From positions 1-8,051 of the forward strand of contig JADLFM010000071.1 in NCBI GenBank assembly GCA_020845495.1: a DNA stretch of 8,051 nucleotides, written 5' to 3'. Shown here in pieces: positions 1 to 6,121 of the stretch. How positions within the stretch are numbered: position 1 is the stretch's first letter; each line of letters begins with the position of its first letter. The DNA is from Chloroflexota bacterium (GTDB lineage Bacteria > Chloroflexota > UBA6077 > JACCZL01). Both the position numbers and the translations under genes were made by a program. A model generated the notes under the pieces. The model was not told the DNA's origin. It searched no databases and saw nothing but the letters and a program-made list of their open reading frames with translations.

Positions 1-1028
1 AAGGCGAAGGTGTGGCGCAGGTCGTGCGGCCGGAGCGGTGAGATCCGCCGGCGGGCGTCTGGCAGCTCGGCATCATGCCAGCGGCCGATCTGCTCTAAGA
101 GCAGGTTGATGGCTCTGGGCGACAGCCTCCCGTCAGAGGAGCGGGCCGGCAGGCTGACCGCGCTCAGGAAGAGGGCGACCGTCTGGTCACCAGCATCGCG
201 CGGCCGTTCCTTCTCCAGGTAGTCGGCCAGTGCGGCTCTGGCGTCGGCGGAGAGGAAGACCGTCCGCTCGGTCTTGCCCTTGCCCTGGACCCGGCTGATC
301 CGTCCTTGCCGTGCCCGTCGGAGATCTGTGGGCGCGTTCGGGCTGACCTGGTCGAGATCGACATTGACCAGCTCCTCGCGGCGCAGCCCGGTCGAGAGCA
401 GCACGTAGACGATCGCCCGGTCTCTCAACGGGCGGCCGGTCGACCTGACCCGAAGCTGCTCGGGCGTCTTCGTCCAGCGGCGGCCTCGGAGCTGGTGGAA
501 GCGTTCGAGGCGATCGCAGACGCTCTTCAACGAGCGCACTTGCTCGGGGGATTCGGGGGATAAGGTCCGTGGCTCGAGCGGCGGCAGGCCCAGCTCGCCG
601 ATCCCCTTGGCCGGATCACCGACCGCGAACAAATGTGGCGCCTGGGCATGCACCCAGGTCGTGAACCCGGACAGCGACGCCAGGTGATTGTTCACGGTCG
701 CGGGAGCGAGGCCCTGGTCGGACAGACTGCGTTGCCAGGCCAGGACATCACGCTTGAGCACATTCCGGATCCGCTCGTGCCCGTACGCTTCCTTATAGAA
801 GGAAGCGAAGCGCTCGAGATGGAGGGCGATCTTGTCGGTGACCTCCTCCGACCGCACCCCGACGACGGCCAGCGTCAGGTAGCGGGTGACCCAGGCCGAC
901 AGGCTCTCGACGGTCTCCGGAACCGCTCCGGCGAAGGGCACGACGGCACCCTCCACCTTTCGTGAAGTGAATTCCACGAGATGTGGGGCGGGGGAGTCGG
1001 ACTGAGCAATCGAGCGCTTACGAGCCAT
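1..1028 (-). CDS. Tyrosine recombinase / phage-type integrase, 3' end beyond window edge
   Basis: Reading the minus strand from the ATG at 1028 gives 342 codons without a stop, running off the left edge. The protein would cut and rejoin DNA at specific sites through a 3'-phosphotyrosyl intermediate. Residues about 36-160 are helical and fit a SAM-like core-binding domain, including the segment PATVNNHLASLSGF. The catalytic domain starts near residue 195. It shows the first active-site Arg in TGLRREEL (R216), the beta-hairpin Lys in GKGKTERTV (probably K250) and the HxxRH box in PHDLRHTF (H335, R338, H339). The final His/Trp and the Tyr nucleophile lie outside the window, so activity cannot be judged, but nothing visible is broken. 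It begins with a basic stretch (MARKR). It is divergent from the primase-helicase gene, separated by about 156 bases, which suggests a shared control region. XerC/D-like housekeeping recombinases are usually about 300 residues; this one has a longer N-terminus and middle, more like an element-borne integrase. Confidence 0.93.
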   Translation of the reverse strand, partial: MARKRSIAQSDSPAPHLVEFTSRKVEGAVVPFAGAVPETVESLSAWVTRYLTLAVVGVRSEEVTDKIALHLERFASFYKEAYGHERIRNVLKRDVLAWQRSLSDQGLAPATVNNHLASLSGFTTWVHAQAPHLFAVGDPAKGIGELGLPPLEPRTLSPESPEQVRSLKSVCDRLERFHQLRGRRWTKTPEQLRVRSTGRPLRDRAIVYVLLSTGLRREELVNVDLDQVSPNAPTDLRRARQGRISRVQGKGKTERTVFLSADARAALADYLEKERPRDAGDQTVALFLSAVSLPARSSDGRLSPRAINLLLEQIGRWHDAELPDARRRISPLRPHDLRHTFA

Positions 1029-1045
1029 ACAAACCGATTCTCTAC

Positions 1046-1064
1046 ACAGAAGGGGATCTTCTGT
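1046..1064. promoter_or_regulatory. Perfect inverted repeat in the divergent intergenic region (possible operator)
   Basis: ACAGAAG (1046-1052) and CTTCTGT (1058-1064) are perfect 7-bp arms around a 5-base centre (GGGAT). A second, weaker repeat, CTGG-5-CCAG, lies at 1073-1085. Both sit between the recombinase start (1028) and the primase-helicase start, 18 bases upstream of the recombinase ATG. This is where a repressor or a recombinase arm site could control both genes. The symmetry is seen directly; the role is inferred. No convincing -35/-10 pair was identified on either strand. Confidence 0.4.
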
Positions 1065-1171
1065 ATCGTGATCTGGTAGATCCAGCGTAGCACGACCTCG
1101 ACGGCTCCACAAGTGCCACAATGGGTGGTTCGTGTAGGGGGAGCTCCGGCGCAGAGCTCGCCCGGCTCGAT

Positions 1172-1176
1172 GGAGG
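1172..1176 (+). promoter_or_regulatory. Ribosome binding site deciding the primase-helicase start
   Basis: GGAGG is followed 8 bases later by an in-frame GTG at 1185. The other in-frame starts (GTG 1113, GTG 1125, ATG 1170) have no well-spaced purine-rich site, and the residues they would add (MPQWVVRVGGAPAQSS...) look non-conserved. GTG 1185 is therefore preferred. Confidence 0.6.
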
Positions 1177-1184
1177 CGGATGGC

Positions 1185-3674
1185 GTGAACCCCGATGAGC
1201 AACCCTCCAATCTTGAGGAGGCGCTCGAGATCATCCAGCGTCTGCGGGCTGAGCGCGACGGGCTCCGTGGCGGCACGATCGTCAGCAGCGCTCCAGTCGA
1301 GAACGGCCGCCCGGGTCTCCAGCCCGGCAGCGTACCTCGACAAAAGAGCGACAACTTGGACGCCGGTGAAGTCCGCGCGCACTCCGATCCGGTCGCCAAG
1401 ATCGCGCTGTTCCAAAGTCTGTTCCGAGGACGTGAGGATATCTACGCGCTGCGCTGGGAACGCGACGGGCGGAGTGGGTACGCACCCGCACTGCGTCCGG
1501 GCGTCCCGCGTGGTCGCCAGTACCAGCACGAGGCCCACGACTATCTCCCACTGACAGCGGACGTGGTCCGTGGGCATCTCATGGGCACCCACACGCTGGG
1601 AGTCTATCCACTCCTGCGTGACGACACCTGCTGGTTCCTGGCCTTCGACTTCGACAAGGATGGTTGGCGTCAGGATGTCCTGGCCGTCCTGGCGGCTTGC
1701 GACGGCCTGGGGATCCCGGCCGCCCTGGAGCGATCACGGTCCGGGCAGGGAGCACACCTGTGGGTGTTCTTTGCTCAGCCGATCGCCGCATCGGTAGCCA
1801 GAAATCTCGGCAGTGCCGCGCTGACCCGCGCCCTCGATCGTCGCTATCAGATCGGCCTGGACTCGTACGATCGCCTGTTCCCAAGCCAGGACACTCTTCC
1901 CGCCGGCGGCTTCGGCAACTTGATCGCCGTCCCGCTGCAAGGTGTGAGCCGACGCAACGCCAACAGCGTCTTCCTGGACCGAAGCCTCGAACCGTACCCG
2001 GATCAGTGGCAGTTCCTCTCGTCGATCCGAAAAGTAGAGGCTGAGGAAGCAGAGAGGATCGTCGAGCAGGTGACCCGCACCGACACGATCCTGCCTGGCG
2101 GGCCAGTCTGGATCGACGACGATGGTGAGCCAGCACCCTGGAAAGTGCCGCCCTCGCGACGCCGGGCAGACGTGGAGATCCCCGGGCCGTTGCCACAGAC
2201 CATCACCATGGTCCGGGCCAACCGACTGTTCATCGAGAAGCGCGCGCTGTCGCCGGTCCTGATCAATCGCCTGCGGCGGCTGGCTACTTTCCAGAATCCG
2301 GAGTTCTACCGGGCCCAGCAGTTGCGCCTGTCCACCTTCGGCAAACCACGCCTGATCGATTGCTCGGAGGACTTGCCGTCGCACCTGGCGGTCCCACGCG
2401 GGTGTCTCGACGAGGTTATCACCCTCGCCGAGACCAACGGCATCGCGGTCTCGGTAACCGATGAGCGACATGGGGGAACAGCCATCCAGGCACCGTTCCG
2501 TGGCGAGCTGCGGCCGAAGCAATTGGAGGCAGCCGAGGTTCTTGCCGCCGCCGATACCGGCGTCCTCTGCGCACCGACAGCGTTCGGCAAGACGGTGATC
2601 GGTGCGTGGCTTATCGCGCGGCGGCAGGTCAACACCCTGGTCGTCGTCCACCGACAGCATCTTGCTGACCAGTGGCGGGAGCGGCTCGCAGCCTTTCTCG
2701 ATGTCCCGCCAGGCGCCATCGGCCTGTTCGGTGGGGGCAAGCGTCGCCCGACCGGCGTCATCGACATCGCACTGCTGCAGAGCCTGACTCGGAACGGTGA
2801 AGTCAAAGATCTCGTTGCGGAGTACGGACAGGTCATCGTCGATGAGTGCCACCATGTGCCAGCCTTCAGTTTTGAGCGGTCGCTCAGCGAAGTCCGCGCG
2901 CGCTTCATCGTCGGCCTGACTGCCACCCCGGTCCGTAAAGATGGACATCACCCCATCATCGCGATGCAGTGCGGGCCGCTCCGCTTCACAGTCGATGCGA
3001 AGGAAGAGACCGCAGCGAGGCCGTTCGACCATGAGGTTCTCCTGAAGCTGACGGGCTTCAAGCTTCGGCATGACGAGCACGCTCCGGGCATCCAGGAGAT
3101 CTACACGCAACTGGTGGCCAACGAACCCAGGACTACGTTGATCGTCGCGGACGTGGTGAACGCGATTCGAGCGGGACGGTCTCCACTGGTCCTGACCGAG
3201 CGCACGGACCACCTGGAGCGCATGGCCAAGCTGCTCGAAGGGCACGGGTACCACGTCCTGGTCCTGCGCGGTGGCATGAGCATCAGAGCGCGTCGAGATC
3301 TCGCCATGGCCATGAAGTCGATCGCCGATGACGAGCCTCGGGTGCTGCTCGCCACCGGCCGCTACATCGGAGAGGGCTTCGATGATGCGCGTCTCGACAC
3401 GCTGTTCCTGGCGCTACCGGTCTCGTGGCGCGGCACCGTCCAGCAGTACGTCGGGCGCCTTCACCGTCTGCACGCCAGCAAGCGCGTCGTCCAGGTGGTC
3501 GACTATGTCGATGCGAACGTGCCGATGCTCAAGCGCATGTCCGACAAGCGCCTGAAGGGGTACAAGGAGATCGGCTACTCAGTGGTCGGTGAGGCGCGCA
3601 CCCCGCGTCGCACGTCGCGCACACGGAAGGCGGCCCCTCCGAGTACGACGACGGCCACGGCCACCTTGCTCTGA
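1185..3674 (+). CDS. Archaeo-eukaryotic primase-SF2 DECH helicase fusion (TOTE conflict-system type)
   Basis: The product is 829 residues from GTG 1185 (853 if GTG 1113 is used). Residues 9-28 form a short Leu/Glu/Arg coiled-coil-like helix. Residues 70-281 are an AEP primase-polymerase domain, with the metal-binding DFD motif at 155-157 (LAFDFDKDG) and the SGQGAHLW motif with H191 and W193. Residues about 306-435 are a linking domain (ANRLFIEKRALSP, ATFQNPEFYRAQQ, LPSHLAVPRGC) typical of this family, with no HxK nuclease signature. The helicase follows: Walker A APTAFGKT (463-470), DECH box (553-556), GLTATP (577-582), motif V ATGRYIGEGFDD (723-734) and motif VI QYVGRLHR (754-761), close to the RAD25/XPB-like group. 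The last 30 residues are basic and low in complexity. All catalytic motifs are intact. The family is known as a nucleic-acid-targeting component of predicted conflict systems; the substrate here is unknown. It is transcribed away from the recombinase, and IS701 begins about 100 bases after its stop. Confidence 0.92.
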   Translation: MNPDEQPSNLEEALEIIQRLRAERDGLRGGTIVSSAPVENGRPGLQPGSVPRQKSDNLDAGEVRAHSDPVAKIALFQSLFRGREDIYALRWERDGRSGYAPALRPGVPRGRQYQHEAHDYLPLTADVVRGHLMGTHTLGVYPLLRDDTCWFLAFDFDKDGWRQDVLAVLAACDGLGIPAALERSRSGQGAHLWVFFAQPIAASVARNLGSAALTRALDRRYQIGLDSYDRLFPSQDTLPAGGFGNLIAVPLQGVSRRNANSVFLDRSLEPYPDQWQFLSSIRKVEAEEAERIVEQVTRTDTILPGGPVWIDDDGEPAPWKVPPSRRRADVEIPGPLPQTITMVRANRLFIEKRALSPVLINRLRRLATFQNPEFYRAQQLRLSTFGKPRLIDCSEDLPSHLAVPRGCLDEVITLAETNGIAVSVTDERHGGTAIQAPFRGELRPKQLEAAEVLAAADTGVLCAPTAFGKTVIGAWLIARRQVNTLVVVHRQHLADQWRERLAAFLDVPPGAIGLFGGGKRRPTGVIDIALLQSLTRNGEVKDLVAEYGQVIVDECHHVPAFSFERSLSEVRARFIVGLTATPVRKDGHHPIIAMQCGPLRFTVDAKEETAARPFDHEVLLKLTGFKLRHDEHAPGIQEIYTQLVANEPRTTLIVADVVNAIRAGRSPLVLTERTDHLERMAKLLEGHGYHVLVLRGGMSIRARRDLAMAMKSIADDEPRVLLATGRYIGEGFDDARLDTLFLALPVSWRGTVQQYVGRLHRLHASKRVVQVVDYVDANVPMLKRMSDKRLKGYKEIGYSVVGEARTPRRTSRTRKAAPPSTTTATATLL

Positions 3675-3772
3675 AGCATCTTCTTCAGCGGTACCCCCAG
3701 AGCCCGCGTCCGCTGCGACACGTCGGCCGTCGCCTCAGCACAGGCCGCCCTCCTGCCCGAGATCGCGCTTGC
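3675..3772. other. Short intergenic spacer before the IS701 element
   Basis: This 98-base GC-rich spacer separates the helicase stop from the left CTAG of the insertion element. I see no Rho-independent terminator (no hairpin with a T-run). One plus-strand frame stays open up to the CTAG, but it has no start signal and no recognisable protein. It may hold the original upstream region of the WD40 gene, now separated from that gene by the insertion. Confidence 0.5.
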
Positions 3773-3776
3773 CTAG
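3773..3776. repeat. Left target-site duplication CTAG of the IS701-family element
   Basis: CTAG directly precedes the left inverted repeat, and the same four bases follow the right one (5241-5244). IS701-family elements are known to duplicate 4-bp YTAR targets, which CTAG fits. Because CTAG is its own reverse complement, it could equally be read as the outer 4 bases of an 18-bp inverted repeat; the known family rule favours duplication. Confidence 0.75.
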
Positions 3777-3790
3777 TACTACTTCGTTAG
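3777..3790 (+). repeat. IS701-family left terminal inverted repeat
   Basis: TACTACTTCGTTAG is the exact reverse complement of 5227-5240. After one mismatch the next two inner bases also pair, so the functional end may be slightly longer. Confidence 0.9.
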
Positions 3791-3810
3791 CTATGGGGTA
3801 TACGTAATGC

Positions 3811-5230
3811 ATGCCTCCACCACCTGTTGCGGTGCCCAAAGCCAGCCCGACGCCGTTGCCGGAGTTGGCCGCGTATCTTGAGCCGTTCGCGTCGCTGTTC
3901 CGCCGCAGCGAGAGTCGGGAGAGTCTGGAGCGGTACATCACCGGGCTGTTGACGGACCTGCCCCGGAAGAACTGCGACACCATCGCCGCTGCGATCGCCG
4001 GGACGTCCACCGAGCGCCTGCAACATCTGCTGACCGACGCGGACTGGGACCCGCTGAAGCTCGACGAGGCGCGCGTTGGCCAGCTGGTCAGTCGGAGTCC
4101 GGCCGGCGGGGTGCTGGTGCTGGACGACACCGGGTTGCCCAAACAGGGGGCGCGCTCGGTCGGCGTCGCGCCCCAGTATTCGGGCACGCTCGGCAAGGTG
4201 GCCAATTGCCAGGTCATCGTCAGCGCCGAGTACGTCGCCCCGCCACTGGCGACCAGCACCCCCCTGCACTGGCCGGTCCGTGCGCAGCTCTATCTGCCCC
4301 GGCCGTGGGCCGAGGATGCTGACCGGCGGGAACGCGCGCACGTGCCGGAGTCGGTCACCTTCCAGACCAAGCCGGACCTGGCGTTGGCGCTGATCGATCA
4401 GGCCCGGACCTGGAAGGTCCCGTTCGCGGTGGTCGTCGCCGATGCCGGGTACGGTGACAATCCGAACTTCCTGGCCGGGCTGGACGCCCGGCCGTGCCAG
4501 TACGTCTGCGCCGTCGAGAGCACCTTCGGGGTCCGGCTACCTGACGAGGTCGACGCGGCGGCGGCCACCACCGAGCCGCTTGCGCCGCCCACGCGCGGGC
4601 GAGGGCGGCCGAAGCTCCCGCGTCCGGCTCCCCTACACACCGCCAGGGCGATCACCGCGGTGCTCCCCGACGACGCCTGGTGGTCGGTCACCTGGCGCGA
4701 GGGGACCAAGGGCGCGTTGACCAAACAGTTCGCGGCCATCCGAGCCCACTGGGCCACCGGGAACCCCGAGGTCGGGCCGCACGGACGGAGCGCCCAGCAC
4801 GGCCGGATGCGGACCGGGCCGGCAGGCTGGCTCATCGCCGAGCGGCCGCTGCCGGGCGACACCGGCGACCAGAAGTGGTACTTCTCGAACCCGCCCGCTG
4901 AGACGTCGCTCGAACGGCTGGTCGAGCTGGCCCACGCCCGCTGGCCGATCGAGCAGTTCTACGAGGACGCCAAGGGCGAGTGCGGGCTGGACGACTATCA
5001 GGGGCGACGCTGGGACGGCCTCCATCGCCATCTCGCCCTCGCCATGCTCTCCTATAGCTTCCTGGTCCTCCAGCGCACCGCCCCCGACGACGGCGGCCTT
5101 TCCCCCCTCACCGACCGGCCGGACCCTCCCGGACGTGCATCGCTGCGTCCTCGTCTGGCTCCTCCAGGACCTGGTCCGCTGGTTCATCGCCACCGACCAG
5201 ATCGCCCACTTCCGCCCACTCCGTAACTAA
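3811..5230 (+). pseudogene. IS701-family DDE transposase, C-terminus frameshifted
   Basis: The enzyme would excise and insert its element through a DDE (RNase H fold) active site. Visible motifs are LVLDDTG (D105/D106), ADAGYG (D211) and the Glu-bearing segment WPIEQFYEDAKGE (E381-E390), followed by GRRWDGLHRHLAL, all characteristic of IS701. In the starting frame the ORF ends at 5226 (471 residues), but after about residue 431 it becomes a Pro/Arg-rich tail unlike the family. From near 5108 the +1 frame instead encodes the expected ending (TLPDVHRCVLVWLLQDL, then ATDQIAHFRPLRN) and stops at 5230. Removing one C from the C6 run at 5102-5107 joins the two into a 472-residue protein. The lesion may be a real mutation, a sequencing error or a slippage site. 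The catalytic core is untouched. The start is the ATG at 3811; the ribosome site is poor. Confidence 0.9.
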
Positions 5231-5240
5231 CGAAGTAGTA
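5227..5240 (-). repeat. IS701-family right terminal inverted repeat
   Basis: CTAACGAAGTAGTA is the exact reverse complement of the left end. It contains the TAA stop of the frame-restored transposase. Confidence 0.9.
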
Positions 5241-5244
5241 CTAG
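5241..5244. repeat. Right target-site duplication CTAG of the IS701-family element
   Basis: This is the same CTAG as at 3773-3776, directly outside the right inverted repeat. Confidence 0.75.
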
Positions 5245-5248
5245 AGTA

Positions 5249-5838
5249 GTGTCGATGGCCGTCGCGGCCTCCAGCGGCGAGTTCGGCGCCCTGAGTCCCG
5301 GTGCCAGACCGGTGGGCGCACCGGCCCCGACCCGCGAAGCTCGGTCCGCCGCTCGCTCGTCGCCCCTGCCGGAGCCAGTGGCGGCAACGCCGATCCCGCC
5401 CCTTCGCCCGACTGACGCCCCCGCTGTGGCTGCCACAGCGATCGTGCTGCCGACGCTGCACCCGACGGCGGTCCCGACTCCGGCGTCCTCCCTCACCCCG
5501 ACACCGGCTGCACCACCGAAGATCGTGCCCGAAAACGCCGACCGCGTCGCCGAATTAAGAAGTTCGAAGCACCGAACGCCCTGAAATCTGTGGCGTTCTC
5601 CCCGGACGGCCGGACCGCCGTCAGCGGGTCTGCTGACCGAAGCATCAGGCTCTGGCGCACGGGCGACGGCAGTCTCATTCGGACCCTCACCGGATACACC
5701 ACCTCAGTGGTAGGAGTGGCGTTTTCGCCGGACGGCCAGACCATCGCCAGCGCCTCGGCCGGCCGAACGGTCAGGCCTGGGGGCTTCGGACTGTTCGCCC
5801 GGCACCATCCCTCGCAGCAAGTCCCGTTGGCTGGGTGA
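5249..5838 (+). pseudogene. WD40 beta-propeller protein remnant, frameshifted
   Basis: The first segment (GTG 5249 or ATG 5255, to about 5556) encodes an Ala/Pro/Thr-rich stretch ending in IVPENADRVAEL, the kind of lead-in seen before a propeller in high-GC WD40 proteins. The reading then shifts by one base near 5557. The new frame encodes two WD40 blades: SVAFSPDGRTAVSGSADRS followed by IRLWRTGDG, then VVGVAFSPDGQTIASASAG. A second likely one-base loss near 5776 turns the expected VRLWG into VRPGG, and the frame stops at 5838; in the restored frame RLWGLRTV follows. A functional propeller needs about seven blades, so this is a fragment. No signal peptide or membrane segment remains. IS701 lies 4 bases upstream of the GTG, so the original 5' part or promoter may have been cut off. 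The family match is clear; the original role is unknown. Confidence 0.75.
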
Positions 5839-5871
5839 CGCCAAGCGACCCGCGACGAATCGGCAACAGCG

Positions 5872-5906
5872 ACGTCAGGCGTGGGGGCGCAACGCAGCCC
5901 TGACGT
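5872..5906. repeat. Inverted repeat at the end of the methyltransferase fragment
   Basis: ACGTCAGG (5872-5879) and CCTGACGT (5899-5906) are perfect 8-bp arms around 19 bases. The repeat covers the stop codon of the minus-strand methyltransferase remnant. It lacks a T-run on either strand, so it is not a standard terminator. Confidence 0.35.
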
Positions 5907-6033
5907 GGGGCTCCACCGACTTCCTGTTCCGTTCGGCCAGGGCAGACACCGGTTCGGCGACGTGCTCCATCACCGTATGCACGAACGCCCTGTCCAAGGT
6001 GGCATCAGGGAAGGGAAGGGCGTGAATGTCGCC
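5875..6033 (-). pseudogene. Fragment of a class I SAM-dependent methyltransferase
   Basis: On the minus strand the segment GDIHALPFPDATLDRAF (from about 6033) followed by HTVMEHVAEPVSALAE matches the region between motif II and post-motif IV of small-molecule SAM methyltransferases (acidic residue, LPFPD, a hydrophobic strand, EHV). After ALAE the expected 'RVLKPGG' strand is absent and the frame stops at 5875. The upstream half, including the glycine-rich SAM-binding motif I, is missing: just above 6033 the reading enters the IS4-type element and becomes antisense to its transposase. The gene was therefore probably split by that insertion. The other half was not found to the right of the element. 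The fragment cannot be functional. Confidence 0.6.
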
Positions 6034-6035
6034 CA

Positions 6036-6044
6036 TAGGCATCA
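6036..6044 (+). repeat. Candidate left inverted repeat of the IS4-type element
   Basis: TAGGCATCA is the exact reverse complement of 7342-7350. Outward of this core the two ends share further bases (TG..TGTC), giving a plausible imperfect 22-bp repeat. Confidence 0.5.
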
Positions 6045-6121
6045 AGCTAACGGAAGCAGCAGGGAGGCCCGTGGCATCGTGAAGGGATCTCACCCACCTT
6101 CGGGAATCTGCGGAGCCTCCC

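Larger units (their letters stand above)
3777..5240 (+). mobile_element. Complete IS701-family insertion sequence (1464 bp)
   Basis: The element is bounded by the perfect inverted repeats TACTACTTCGTTAG (3777-3790) and CTAACGAAGTAGTA (5227-5240), flanked by CTAG on both sides. The length (1464 bp) and a single transposase gene filling nearly the whole element are normal for IS701. The transposase start lies 34 bases inside the left end, and its natural stop (TAA 5228-5230) falls inside the right repeat. Perfect ends and a clean duplication indicate a fairly recent insertion, in contrast to the heavily decayed IS4-type copy downstream. Confidence 0.93.

Noticed and set aside
2040..2510. Phospholipase D-type nuclease domain in the primase-helicase, as could occur in related proteins
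   Set aside because: No HxK pattern occurs anywhere in the protein, so an HKD nuclease is not supported.
1734..3254. Long minus-strand open frame (506 codons) opposite the primase-helicase
   Set aside because: It lies wholly antisense to a protein with all expected AEP and helicase motifs; its translation has no recognisable domain and is a product of high-GC third positions.
3597..3770. Minus-strand reading with a hydrophobic stretch (KVAVAVVVLGG) beside the helicase 3' end
   Set aside because: It overlaps the helicase coding end in antisense, has a stop at the CTAG junction and no start or family signal.
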